From assembly GCF_002836515.1 (NCBI RefSeq), contig NZ_PJBC01000064.1, positions 62,001-126,000 on the forward strand: 64,000 bases of DNA, in the 5' to 3' direction. Position 1 is the stretch's first letter. Every line of letters begins with the position of its first letter. Below the pieces are notes generated by a model. It had not been told where the DNA came from. It ran no database searches and saw only the letters and a program-made list of their open reading frames with translations. The position numbers and the translations under genes were made by a program. This DNA is from Pseudomonas sp. Choline-02u-1. Lineage in GTDB: Bacteria; Pseudomonadota; Gammaproteobacteria; Pseudomonadales; Pseudomonadaceae. Shown in pieces: positions 42,418 through 50,607 of this stretch.

Positions 42418-43031
42418 GCGCGGTCGACCTCGCCCTGATGCTCATTGCCCATCATGTGGTCGAGCTTGCTGGCCTTGGTCGCCAGGTACAGTTTGTTGTG
42501 CGGGTTGTGGCCGGTGTGCAGCGGCACGCGCTCGGCAACGACGATGCCCATGTCGGTCAGCGCTTTGACCTTGCGCGGGTTGTTGGTCATCAGGCGCAGG
42601 GCTTTCACGCCCAGATGCTCGAGCATCGGCAGGCACATGGCGTAATCGCGCTGATCGGCGGCAAAGCCCAGACGCTCGTTGGCTTCCACGGTGTCGGCGC
42701 CGCCGTCCTGCAATTCGTAGGCACGGATCTTGTTCAGCAGACCAATGCCGCGACCTTCCTGACGCAGATACAGCAGCACGCCACGGCCTTCGCGGGCGAT
42801 CGCCTGCAGAGCGGCGTCCAGTTGCGAACCGCAGTCGCAACGCTGGCTGAACAAGGCATCGCCGGTCAGGCATTCGGAGTGCAAACGGCCGAGTACCGGA
42901 GCGCCGTCGGCAATTTCACCCAGGCTCAGCACGACGTGCTCGCGGCCGGTGGATTCATCGAGAAACCCGTGCATGGTGAATTGCGCATAAGGCGTTGGCA
43001 GCTTGCAAGCGGCAACAAAGACGACAGGCAC
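42414..43031 (-). CDS. ribA: GTP cyclohydrolase II
   Basis: A 205-aa enzyme with the zinc-binding motif HSECLTGDALFSQRCDCG (Cys-x10-Cys-x-Cys) and the active-site RQEGRGIGL with its Arg. It opens GTP to formate, pyrophosphate and the diaminopyrimidine that starts riboflavin synthesis. Length is normal for stand-alone RibA. It lies away from the main rib cluster and leads a short operon with the membrane-protein and BtuF-like genes. Confidence 0.96.
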   Translation of the reverse strand: MPVVFVAACKLPTPYAQFTMHGFLDESTGREHVVLSLGEIADGAPVLGRLHSECLTGDALFSQRCDCGSQLDAALQAIAREGRGVLLYLRQEGRGIGLLNKIRAYELQDGGADTVEANERLGFAADQRDYAMCLPMLEHLGVKALRLMTNNPRKVKALTDMGIVVAERVPLHTGHNPHNKLYLATKASKLDHMMGNEHQGEVDRA

Positions 43032-43157
43032 CGGTGTGCTCCTGATCTAAAAATTCTGAAAATTCGCAGGCCGGCATTGTAACAGCAGGTTCCTGTAGAC
43101 GCTTAGGCTGAATTATCGGGCATAACGATCAAAAAGTTTGATGACACTCCCGCTCCT

Positions 43158-43259
43158 TGTAGGAGCTGTCGAGTGCAACGAGGCTGCGATCTTTTGATCT
43201 TGATCTACAAGCAGCAGATCAAAAGATCGCAGCCTCGTTGCACTCGTCAGCTCCTACAG
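43158..43259. repeat. REP/REPIN-type inverted repeat between ribA and the solute-binding gene
   Basis: A long hairpin with arms of about 44 nt of the TGTAGGAGCTG...GCGATCTTTTGATC family, here with the inner part replaced by TCGAGTGCAACGAGG. It fills the middle of the 244-bp gap, which holds no gene. Confidence 0.85.
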
Positions 43260-43275
43260 GGATTTGTGTTGGGCT

Positions 43276-44013
43276 TCAGTTCGGGTTGAACGGGTACGGC
43301 TGCTGCCACTTCTCGAAGATCGGCTGTAGCTCCCCGCTCTTGACCAGTTCCGTCATGCGCCGGTCATACAGCGCCATCAACGCGCGAGCCTGTGGGGTAT
43401 CGGCGAAACCGAGAAACAGCGGCAGTTCAGCCAGATGCGAATAACGGTACTGCGCCGGATCCGCCGCATCGCGCACCACGGCTTGAACCTCGGTCAGCGC
43501 GTCGATGTAGTAATCGGCCCGTCCCTGCTTGAGCATCAGCAAAATACCGGTACGCCGCTCGATCTGATTGAAGCGCTTGATGTTCGGCAGGTAGTTTTCG
43601 TAGCGGTAGCCGCGCACCCAGGCCAGGCGGTATTTACCCAAATTCGCCTGGGTCGGCGCCGGACTGCTGGCCAGGCCCAATGCGTAGACGTGATCGGAAT
43701 CGAAATTCCACTGCGGGTACACCAAGTGCTCGGCTTCGTTGCGGTAGGAGCCGACCTGCGCGTCGATTTCCTTCAACTGCGCCAACCCGATGGAACGGGT
43801 GTACGGCACGGTGCGAATGTCCAACTTGACCCCGGCCGGCTCGAAGACTTTGCGCAACACGTCCCAGGCCAGACCGTGGCCATCGGCGGCGGTGTAATTT
43901 TCCCAGTCTTCGCTGGCCAGATGGATGACCGCAGGCGTCGGCGCGGCCACCTGCGCATGGGCAACGGTGCCCAGCAGAGCGAAAACCAGCAGCGCCAACC
44001 CGCGTCGCAGCAT
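43276..44013 (-). CDS. Extracellular solute-binding protein (family 3)
   Basis: A 245-aa protein with a signal peptide (GLALLVFALLGTVAHA, cleavage after HA-Q). It has the SBP_bac_3-type layout with IHLASEDWENYTAADGHGLAWDV at the start and a C-terminal LVKSGELQPIFEKW. Ligand unknown; no permease or ATPase gene is adjacent, so it may act as a lone binding protein, which is common for amino-acid-type SBPs in Pseudomonas. It follows pgpA by 25 bp and is probably at the end of that operon. Confidence 0.82.
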   Translation of the reverse strand: MLRRGLALLVFALLGTVAHAQVAAPTPAVIHLASEDWENYTAADGHGLAWDVLRKVFEPAGVKLDIRTVPYTRSIGLAQLKEIDAQVGSYRNEAEHLVYPQWNFDSDHVYALGLASSPAPTQANLGKYRLAWVRGYRYENYLPNIKRFNQIERRTGILLMLKQGRADYYIDALTEVQAVVRDAADPAQYRYSHLAELPLFLGFADTPQARALMALYDRRMTELVKSGELQPIFEKWQQPYPFNPN

Positions 44014-44038
44014 CCGTTATTTCCTCACTTGAGACGAA

Positions 44039-44542
44039 TCAGGCGAATACCCAAACCAGCCCTTGCATCGCCAGCCAGGCGAACACTCCGGCCAGCACGT
44101 CGTCGAGCATGATGCCGACGCCGCCATGCACGTGCTTGTCGATCCAGCGGATCGGCCACGGCTTGAGAATATCGAAGAAGCGGAACATCAGAAAACCCGC
44201 GAGCAGCCAGTACCAGCCTTCCGGCACCAGCCACAGGGTGATCCACATCCCGACCATTTCGTCCCAGACGATGCCTTCGTGGTCATGCACACGCAAATCG
44301 TCAGCGACTTTGCCGCACAGCCAGAAGCCGAACAGCATGGTGATGCCCAGCATCAGCCAGTAGCCCCAGTCGGGCAGCATCTGCCACAACGGAATGAACG
44401 GCAGCGCCACCAGCGAGCCCCACGTGCCCGGTGCCTTGGGCAAGGTGCCGGAGCCGAAGCCGAACGCGAGAAAATGCCACGGATTGCGCCAGACCGAAGG
44501 AGGCACGAATTCGGCAGGGACCTGTTTCGGGTGATCTGTCAC
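44039..44542 (-). CDS. pgpA: Phosphatidylglycerophosphatase A
   Basis: A 167-aa membrane protein with the PgpA signatures FGSGTLPKAPGTWGSLVALP, HDHEGIVWDEMVGMWITL and GGVGIMLDDVLAG. It removes phosphate from phosphatidylglycerol phosphate at the inner membrane. Its GTG start overlaps the thiL stop (GTGA). It is the usual downstream partner of thiL and nusB. Confidence 0.95.
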   Translation of the reverse strand: MTDHPKQVPAEFVPPSVWRNPWHFLAFGFGSGTLPKAPGTWGSLVALPFIPLWQMLPDWGYWLMLGITMLFGFWLCGKVADDLRVHDHEGIVWDEMVGMWITLWLVPEGWYWLLAGFLMFRFFDILKPWPIRWIDKHVHGGVGIMLDDVLAGVFAWLAMQGLVWVFA

Positions 44543-45504
44543 GGTGTCTCCTGAAAATGTTGGTAGCCGCGAATTAGCGGGGTGATGTCGCGCCCGTCGC
44601 GGTCCAGCAGCGCCACGCCCTGGCCGTCGCTGACCCGGCCGATCACATGGATCGACCAGCCGTCAGCCAACAGCGCCGGCAACTCGGCGGACGGCAAGGT
44701 GAAAGCCAGCACGTAATCATCGCCGCCGCTCAGTGCCGCGCGCTCGGCACCGCGTTGCCCGAGAAACGCCACTAAAGCATCCGACAACGGTACGCGCTCG
44801 CGTTCAATCTCAAGTCGCACCTTCGACGCCAGCGCGATATGCCCGCAATCGGCCAGCAGACCGTCGGAGATGTCCAGCGCAGCCGTGGCCTTGCCGCGCA
44901 GGGCCTGACCGAGCGCCAGTTGCGGTTGCGGTGACCAGTAATGATCAAGCAGCACCTGGCCGATGTCGGGCGCCGCATCACGCTGCCCCAGCACCAGCGG
45001 CAAGGCGCCGGCCGCATTGCCCAGTTCGCCGCCGACGCAAAGCAGATCGCCGGGCTGCGCGCCGCTGCGGGTCAACGCCTGGCCGGCCGGTACGCGGCCG
45101 AATACGGTGACGGTCAGGCTCAGCGGCCCGCGCGTGGTGTCGCCACCGACCAGCGCCACGCCGCAGCTTTGCGCCATGCGGTTCAGACCACGGGCATAGG
45201 CTTGCAGCCAATCGGCAGTCACCGTCGGCAAGGTCAGGGCAAGGGTAAAGGCAACGGGCGCAGCGCCCATGGCGGCCAGATCGCTGACCGCCACGGCCAG
45301 CGAGCGCTGACCGAGCAGAAACGGATCGCAGGGGTCGGCGAAATGCACGCCGGCCACCAGCGTATCGGTGGAAACCGCCAGCTGTTCGCCAGCGGGAACC
45401 GCCAGCAAGGCGCAGTCGTCACCGATCCCCAGAGCAACGCCTTCGCCGCCCTGCGCACAAGGCGCGGCGGCGAAGAAATTGCGGATCAGCTCAAACTCGC
45501 CCAT
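44539..45504 (-). CDS. thiL: Thiamine-monophosphate kinase
   Basis: A 321-aa protein of the PurM-like ATP-binding fold. Landmarks are GEFELIRNFFA at the N-terminus, GIGDDCALLAVPAGEQLAVSTDTLV (in part), FADPCDPFLLGQRSLAVAVSDLAAMGA and ISDGLLADCGHI. It phosphorylates thiamine phosphate to thiamine diphosphate, the cofactor used by Dxs encoded in the same window. It lies 27 bp after nusB. Confidence 0.95.
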   Translation of the reverse strand: MGEFELIRNFFAAAPCAQGGEGVALGIGDDCALLAVPAGEQLAVSTDTLVAGVHFADPCDPFLLGQRSLAVAVSDLAAMGAAPVAFTLALTLPTVTADWLQAYARGLNRMAQSCGVALVGGDTTRGPLSLTVTVFGRVPAGQALTRSGAQPGDLLCVGGELGNAAGALPLVLGQRDAAPDIGQVLLDHYWSPQPQLALGQALRGKATAALDISDGLLADCGHIALASKVRLEIERERVPLSDALVAFLGQRGAERAALSGGDDYVLAFTLPSAELPALLADGWSIHVIGRVSDGQGVALLDRDGRDITPLIRGYQHFQETP

Positions 45505-45531
45505 GGCCGAGAAAAAGTGTTCAAGCGCCGA

Positions 45532-46032
45532 TCAGCGCTTGAACGCCTTCACTTCAGCTTCACGCAGGCGCGGGGCCAGCTTGTCGAGCACGCCGTTGAC
45601 GAACTTGTGGCCGTCGGTCGAACCGAACACTTTGGCCAGCTCGATACCTTCGTTGATGACCACGCGGTACGGCACGTCGACGCGCTTGAGCAGTTCCCAG
45701 GTCGACAGGCGCAGAACCGCCAGTTCAACCGGGTCCAGCTCTTCGATCGCCAGATCCAGGCAAGGCGTCAGGGCGGTGTCGATTTCGGTCTTGAACTGCG
45801 GAACCCCGTGAAGGATTTCGCGGAAGTAGGCGCCGTCGACATCGGTGAAATCGTTATCCACGCGAAACTGCGCTTCGATCTCGTTCAGCGATTGCCGGGC
45901 CATGTGCCACTGGTACAGCGCTTGAGTCGCGAGCTGACGGGCTTCGCGACGCTTGGCGCTTTTCGACGGCTTGCCGGCATCCGCAGGTTTCGGATCGCGC
46001 GGGTTGAAACGATCGCTTTCGTCGCTAATCAC
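45532..46032 (-). CDS. nusB: Transcription antitermination protein NusB
   Basis: A 166-aa all-helical RNA-binding protein with RREARQLATQALYQWHM near the N-terminus and the C-terminal RVVINEGIELAKVFGSTDGHKFVNGVLDK (given in part). It acts with NusA, NusE (S10) and NusG in rRNA antitermination. The GTG start overlaps the lumazine synthase stop (GTGA). Confidence 0.95.
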   Translation of the reverse strand: MISDESDRFNPRDPKPADAGKPSKSAKRREARQLATQALYQWHMARQSLNEIEAQFRVDNDFTDVDGAYFREILHGVPQFKTEIDTALTPCLDLAIEELDPVELAVLRLSTWELLKRVDVPYRVVINEGIELAKVFGSTDGHKFVNGVLDKLAPRLREAEVKAFKR

Positions 46033-46505
46033 TTGGCCTCCAACTGCGCCAGCAGGCTGACCATTTCCAGAGCGGACAGGGCAGCTTCGGCACCTTTGTT
46101 ACCGGCTTTGGTGCCGGAACGTTCGATGGCTTGCTCAATGGAATCGACGGTCAGCACGCCAAACGCGACCGGTACGCCGAATTCCATGGAGACCTGAGCC
46201 AGGCCTTTGGTGCACTCGCCCGCCACGTATTCGAAGTGCGGAGTACCGCCACGAATGACCGCGCCGAGGGCGATGATCGCTGCGAACTCGCCTTTCTGCG
46301 CGACTTTCTGCGCAACCAGCGGGATTTCGAAGGCGCCCGGTGCGCGGATGATGGTGATGTCGCTTTCGCTCACGCCGTGGCGAACCAGGGCATCAACGGC
46401 ACCGCTGACCAGGCTTTCAACCACGAAGCTGTTGAAGCGGCCCACTACCAGAGCGTAGCGGCCTTTGGGGGCGATGAAGGTACCTTCGATGGTCTTCAGG
46501 GTCAT
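46029..46505 (-). CDS. ribE: 6,7-dimethyl-8-ribityllumazine synthase
   Basis: A 158-aa protein (also called RibH) with GRFNSFVVESLVSGAVDAL, the phosphate-binding ALGAVIRGGTPHFEYVA and the catalytic His in that motif. It condenses 5-amino-ribitylaminouracil with dihydroxybutanone phosphate, the penultimate riboflavin step, and forms icosahedral or pentameric shells. It is followed by nusB with an overlap. A stable hairpin lies in its 5' leader. Confidence 0.95.
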   Translation of the reverse strand: MTLKTIEGTFIAPKGRYALVVGRFNSFVVESLVSGAVDALVRHGVSESDITIIRAPGAFEIPLVAQKVAQKGEFAAIIALGAVIRGGTPHFEYVAGECTKGLAQVSMEFGVPVAFGVLTVDSIEQAIERSGTKAGNKGAEAALSALEMVSLLAQLEAK

Positions 46506-46527
46506 TCGTCAGTTCTCTTAAAGAGCC

Positions 46528-46550
46528 GGGACGCGTCTGCTACGCGTCCC
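46528..46550. other. Perfect hairpin in the ribBA-ribE gap
   Basis: GGGACGCGT-N5-ACGCGTCCC, a 9-bp GC-rich stem, lies 22 bp before the ribE start. No T run follows in the direction of transcription, so it is more likely a processing or attenuation structure than a full terminator. Confidence 0.55.
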
Positions 46551-46596
46551 TCAGTGATTTGTTTGCCGCGAATCGGAGTCCGGAAACAGCCGGTCA

Positions 46597-47688
46597 TTAT
46601 TCGGAGGGCACGTATTCTACAACTTCCAGATCGAAACCGGATATCGCATTGAATTTCATTGGTGCCGACATCAAGCGCATTTTGCGCACACCGAGGTCTC
46701 GCAGGATCTGCGAACCGGCACCGACGATGCTGTAAGTGGTCGGCTTTTTCGGCGCTGCCTGCTCACCGGTTTCACGGATATGCGCCAGCAGCACGTCGCC
46801 ATCGAGCGGGTGACCGAGCAGCAGCACTACACCGCTGCCGGCCTCGGCGACCGCAGCCATGGCGGCGCGCAGGCTCCAGCGGCCCGGTTGCTTGACCATC
46901 AGCAGGTCGCGCAGCGGGTCCATGTTGTGCACGCGAACCAGCGTCGGCTCTTCGGCGCAAACAGTGCCCAGGGTCAGTGCCATGTGCACGTCGCCTTCCA
47001 CCGAATCACGATAGGTCACCAGGTTGAATTGGCCCAGTTCGCTGTCCAGCGGCTGCTCGGCAATCCGCTGAACGGTACGTTCGTGGATCATCCGATAGTG
47101 GATCAGGTCGGCGATGGTGCCGATCTTGATGTTGTGTTCGGCGGCGAACGCTTCGAGTTCAGCGCGACGGGACATGGTGCCGTCGTCATTCATCACCTCG
47201 CAGATCACCCCGCTCGGCTCAAAACCGGCCATGCGCGCCAGGTCGCAAGCGGCTTCGGTGTGGCCGGCGCGAGCGAGGGTACCGCCGGCCTGGGCCATCA
47301 GCGGGAAGATGTGGCCCGGGCTGACGATGTCTTCGGCCTTGGCGTCTTTAGCGGCAGCCGCTTGCACGGTGCGCGCGCGATCGGCGGCGGAGATGCCGGT
47401 GGTCACGCCTTCGGCAGCTTCGATCGAAACGGTGAACTTGGTGCCGAAACCGGAACCGTTGCGCGGCGCCATCAGCGGCAGCTTCAGCAGTTCACAACGC
47501 TCGCGGCTCATCGGCATGCAGATCAGGCCACGGGCGTGCTTGGCCATGAAGTTGATGTGTTCGGCCTGGCAGCACTCGGCGGCCATGATCAGGTCGCCTT
47601 CGTTCTCGCGGTCTTCGTCATCCATGAGGATGACCATCTTGCCTTGGCGGATGTCTTCAACCAGTTCTTCGATGCTATTGAGCGCCAC
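46597..47688 (-). CDS. ribBA: RibBA: 3,4-dihydroxy-2-butanone-4-phosphate synthase fused to a degenerate GTP cyclohydrolase II domain
   Basis: A 363-aa fusion. The N-terminal RibB part is intact: DDEDRENEGDLIMAAE, ARGLICMPMS and GHIFPLMAQAGGTLARAGHTEA (in part). From about residue 205 a RibA-like fold follows, but the Cys-x10-Cys-x-Cys zinc ligands and the GRGIGL motif are missing; the equivalent segments read VRVHNMDPLRDLLM and LLLGHPLDG. Only the butanone-phosphate activity is expected. The functional GTP cyclohydrolase II is encoded separately at 42414-43031. Confidence 0.93.
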   Translation of the reverse strand: MALNSIEELVEDIRQGKMVILMDDEDRENEGDLIMAAECCQAEHINFMAKHARGLICMPMSRERCELLKLPLMAPRNGSGFGTKFTVSIEAAEGVTTGISAADRARTVQAAAAKDAKAEDIVSPGHIFPLMAQAGGTLARAGHTEAACDLARMAGFEPSGVICEVMNDDGTMSRRAELEAFAAEHNIKIGTIADLIHYRMIHERTVQRIAEQPLDSELGQFNLVTYRDSVEGDVHMALTLGTVCAEEPTLVRVHNMDPLRDLLMVKQPGRWSLRAAMAAVAEAGSGVVLLLGHPLDGDVLLAHIRETGEQAAPKKPTTYSIVGAGSQILRDLGVRKMRLMSAPMKFNAISGFDLEVVEYVPSE

Positions 47689-47709
47689 AAGGCACCCCCT
47701 TCTCTTGAA

Positions 47710-48372
47710 TTATTTGAGGTAGCCGTTTTGGGCCAGAAAGCTTTCGGTGATGGTGCTGCCGGCGGTCTTTTCTGCAGCCTTGTCACCCAGCAGTAGACGT
47801 TCCAGATAACGCGCCAGCAGGTCGACTTCCAGATTCACCCGGCGGCCCGGTTTGTACGAAGCCATGATGGTTTCGCTGAGGGTGTGCGGAATAATCGTCA
47901 GCATGAATTCGGCGCCATCGACTTCGTTCACGGTCAGGCTGGTGCCGTCCACGGTGATCGAGCCTTTGTGGGCGATGTACTTGGCGAGCTCTTTCGGTGC
48001 GCGGATGCGAAATTCCACAGCGCGGGCATTGTCGCTACGCGATACCACTTCGCCGACGCCATCGACGTGACCGCTGACCAGATGCCCGCCGAGGCGAGTG
48101 GTCGGTGTCAGGGCTTTTTCCAGATTGACCGGGCTGCCGCTTTTCAGGTCATTCATGGCGGTGCAATCGAGCGTTTCGCGGCTGACGTCGGCAGCAAAAC
48201 CATTGCCCGGCAACTCGACGGCGGTCAGGCAAACGCCGTTGACCGCAATGCTGTCACCCAGTTTGACGTCGCTCAGGTCGAGCTTGCCGGTGTCGACGTG
48301 CACCCGCACATCACCGCCCTTTGGGGTCAGTGCGCGGATACTGCCGATGGATTCGATGATGCCGGTGAACAT
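47710..48372 (-). CDS. ribC: Riboflavin synthase, alpha chain
   Basis: A 220-aa protein with two tandem lumazine-binding repeats. The start MFTGIIESIG and the first repeat (SIAVNGVCLTAVEL) are typical, and the second repeat has GSITVDGTSLTVNEV. It dismutates two lumazines to riboflavin. It lies between ribD (47 bp) and ribBA (21 bp) in the same direction. In other naming schemes it is ribE. Confidence 0.95.
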   Translation of the reverse strand: MFTGIIESIGSIRALTPKGGDVRVHVDTGKLDLSDVKLGDSIAVNGVCLTAVELPGNGFAADVSRETLDCTAMNDLKSGSPVNLEKALTPTTRLGGHLVSGHVDGVGEVVSRSDNARAVEFRIRAPKELAKYIAHKGSITVDGTSLTVNEVDGAEFMLTIIPHTLSETIMASYKPGRRVNLEVDLLARYLERLLLGDKAAEKTAGSTITESFLAQNGYLK

Positions 48373-48419
48373 GGGGTTCTCCTTGAGAACGGGGCCAGGG
48401 CTAACGCAATGGCCGGGAA

Positions 48420-49553
48420 TTATACGCGGGCTGAAGGGACAGGAATCGCAGTGACTCGCCAGTCATCGCCCACCGCGCGGATTTCAGTGATTTTCAGTTC
48501 CGGCGCATCTTTCATCTGCGCCAGCGGCCAGTCGAGCAGCGGACGCGCCGTTGAGCCAAGGAACTTGCCGGCAATGAAGATCACGAATTCGTCGACCAGA
48601 CCCAGTTGCGCAAAGGCCCCGGCCAGTCGCGGACCGGCCTCGACCAACACCTCGTTGGTGCCACGGCTGGCCAGTTCGATAAGTAATTGATGCAGGTCGA
48701 CCTGGCCGTCTTCACCCGGCACGATCAGGCATTCCGGGCCGTTGGCGTATTGCTCCTCGACGGCGACACAGGTGGCGACCAGCGCCGGCCCGGCCTTGAA
48801 GAATGGCGCATCCAGCGGCACCCGCAGGCGGCCATCGATCAACACGCGCAATGGCGGGCGACTCATGGCCAGCGCAGTTTGCTCGCTGTCGAGACCGAGT
48901 TCGTCCGCGCGTACGGTCAAGCGTGCGCCATCAGCCAACACCGTGTCGGCGCCGGTCAGCACTACTGCCGTCTCAGCGCGCAAACGCTGTACCGCAGAAC
49001 GCGCCGCCGGGCCGGTGATCCATTGGCTCTCGCCGCTTTCCATCGCCGTGCGCCCGTCGAGGCTCATGGCCAACTTGACCCGCACGAACGGCAAGCCATG
49101 TTCCATGCGCTTCAGAAAACCTTGATTGAGCTTGCGTGCTTCAGCCTCCAGCACACCACTTTCGGTGGCAATACCAGCCTCGGTCAGGCGCTGCAAACCG
49201 CGCCCGGCGACCTGCGGATTGGGATCGCGCATCGCCGCCACGACCCGGGCAACGCCAGCGGTCACCAAGGCATCGGCGCACGGCGGGGTACGCCCGTGGT
49301 GGCTGCAAGGTTCGAGGGTGACATACGCCGTGGCGCCCCGGGCCTGCGTGCCAGCGGCGCGCAGGGCGTGGACTTCGGCATGGGGCTCGCCGGCGCGCTC
49401 ATGCCAGCCTTCGCCGACAATCTGCCCGTCACGCACCACCACGCAACCGACCCGAGGATTGGGATGGGTGGTGTAGTGACCTTTGCGCGCCAGTTCCAGC
49501 GCGCGGGCCATGAAATGCGCGTCGAGGATCGCCTGCTCGGCGGCGGTGGTCAT
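48420..49553 (-). CDS. ribD: Bifunctional diaminohydroxyphosphoribosylaminopyrimidine deaminase / reductase
   Basis: A 377-aa enzyme. The N-terminal deaminase has the zinc sites HAEVHAL and LEPCSHHGRTPPCADAL; the C-terminal reductase has RVKLAMSLDGRTAMESGESQWITG (in part) and LVEAGPRLAGAF. It carries out the second and third steps of riboflavin synthesis. Its start overlaps the nrdR stop by 4 nt. Confidence 0.95.
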   Translation of the reverse strand: MTTAAEQAILDAHFMARALELARKGHYTTHPNPRVGCVVVRDGQIVGEGWHERAGEPHAEVHALRAAGTQARGATAYVTLEPCSHHGRTPPCADALVTAGVARVVAAMRDPNPQVAGRGLQRLTEAGIATESGVLEAEARKLNQGFLKRMEHGLPFVRVKLAMSLDGRTAMESGESQWITGPAARSAVQRLRAETAVVLTGADTVLADGARLTVRADELGLDSEQTALAMSRPPLRVLIDGRLRVPLDAPFFKAGPALVATCVAVEEQYANGPECLIVPGEDGQVDLHQLLIELASRGTNEVLVEAGPRLAGAFAQLGLVDEFVIFIAGKFLGSTARPLLDWPLAQMKDAPELKITEIRAVGDDWRVTAIPVPSARV

Positions 49554-50014
49554 TCTTTCACCGGTTCGCGGGCGAGGCGGTCGATCTCTTCGCGGAACTC
49601 ATTGAGATCCTGAAAGCGCTTGTACACCGAGGCAAAACGGATGTAGGCGACTTCATCGAGCTTTTGCAACTCGGCCATCACCAATTCGCCGACCACGAGG
49701 GACTTGACCTCGCGCTCGCCGGTGGCGCGCAGCTTGTGCTTGATGTGGACCAGAGAGGATTCGAGGCGCTCGACGCTGACAGGACGTTTCTCCAGCGCGC
49801 GCTGCATGCCGGCGCGCAATTTTTCTTCGTCGAACGGTTGGCGGCTGCCGTCGGTTTTGATCAGGCGCGGCAACACCAGTTCGGCCGTCTCGAACGTCGT
49901 GAAACGTTCGCCGCAGGCCAGGCATTCACGCCGGCGGCGCACCTGTTCGCCCTCGGCGACCAGACGCGAGTCGATGACCTTGGTGTCGTTGGCACCGCAG
50001 AAGGGACAGTGCAT
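49550..50014 (-). CDS. nrdR: Transcriptional repressor NrdR
   Basis: A 154-aa protein with the N-terminal zinc ribbon MHCPFCGANDTKVIDSR ... CLACGERFTTFE and an ATP-cone domain (VLPRLIKTDGSRQPFDEEKL). It represses ribonucleotide reductase genes according to dATP/ATP level. The ATG at 50014 gives the canonical N-terminus. It leads the leftward nrdR-ribD-ribC-ribBA-ribE-nusB-thiL-pgpA cluster. Confidence 0.96.
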   Translation of the reverse strand: MHCPFCGANDTKVIDSRLVAEGEQVRRRRECLACGERFTTFETAELVLPRLIKTDGSRQPFDEEKLRAGMQRALEKRPVSVERLESSLVHIKHKLRATGEREVKSLVVGELVMAELQKLDEVAYIRFASVYKRFQDLNEFREEIDRLAREPVKE

Positions 50015-50142
50015 GGTGGCTGGCAACAAAAAATGGGAGGGCCATGGTAGCGCATCCCCGTGGCAAGACAAGCCATAGGCTTTGCGGTATACAGAACGGC
50101 ATGATCGTCTGATCCATGGAATTCATTCTGCCGGAGCCTCCA

Positions 50143-50607
50143 ATGCCGTTACGTCCGCTCGTTCTGCTCAGTCTTTTCAGCCTGCTGGTGGCCTGTGGCA
50201 GCGACGCACCCAAGCCGCAACCGCCGACGCCAGGTCCTGCGCCGCAGCAGGCGCAGAAAAAAGCCAAAGAGGCCGCCGAACTCGGCCCGCTGCCAGCCCA
50301 TCAGCGCGAACTGAGCGGCACCCTGCAAGGCGTGCCCGCTGGCGCCGAAGTCGAACTGGCGCTGCTGGTGATCGACACAAAGGATCGCCCGCAACAGCTG
50401 CTCGCCAGTTCCAGCCTGATCGGCAACAACCAGGTCCTGCCGTTTCATCTGCGCTTCAACCCCGAAGCGTTTCCGGTCGGCGCGCGAGTTGAGCTGCGCG
50501 GTCGCGCCAGCCAGTCCGGGCAACTGATTCTGCATCTGCCGTCGCAGACGATCACTCAACCGACCACTCAGGCTCTGGGCCAGCTGCAATTTGTCAAAGC
50601 ACCATGA
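50143..50607 (+). CDS. YbaY-type lipoprotein
   Basis: A 154-aa protein with a lipoprotein signal (LFSLLVAC, Cys at about residue 18), a Pro/Gln/Lys-rich linker (about 20-45) and a YbaY-like beta-sandwich domain (LSGTLQGVPAGAEVELALLVID; FHLRFNPEAFPVGARVELRGR). The start at 50143 follows GGAGCC. It overlaps the methyltransferase gene by ATGA. Function of the family is unknown; it is outer-membrane associated by prediction. Confidence 0.82.
   Translation: MPLRPLVLLSLFSLLVACGSDAPKPQPPTPGPAPQQAQKKAKEAAELGPLPAHQRELSGTLQGVPAGAEVELALLVIDTKDRPQQLLASSSLIGNNQVLPFHLRFNPEAFPVGARVELRGRASQSGQLILHLPSQTITQPTTQALGQLQFVKAP

Noticed and set aside
47689..47709. An FMN riboswitch upstream of ribBA
   Set aside because: The gap between ribC and ribBA is only 21 bp, too short for the element, and no RFN-type sequence is seen in the other rib gaps.
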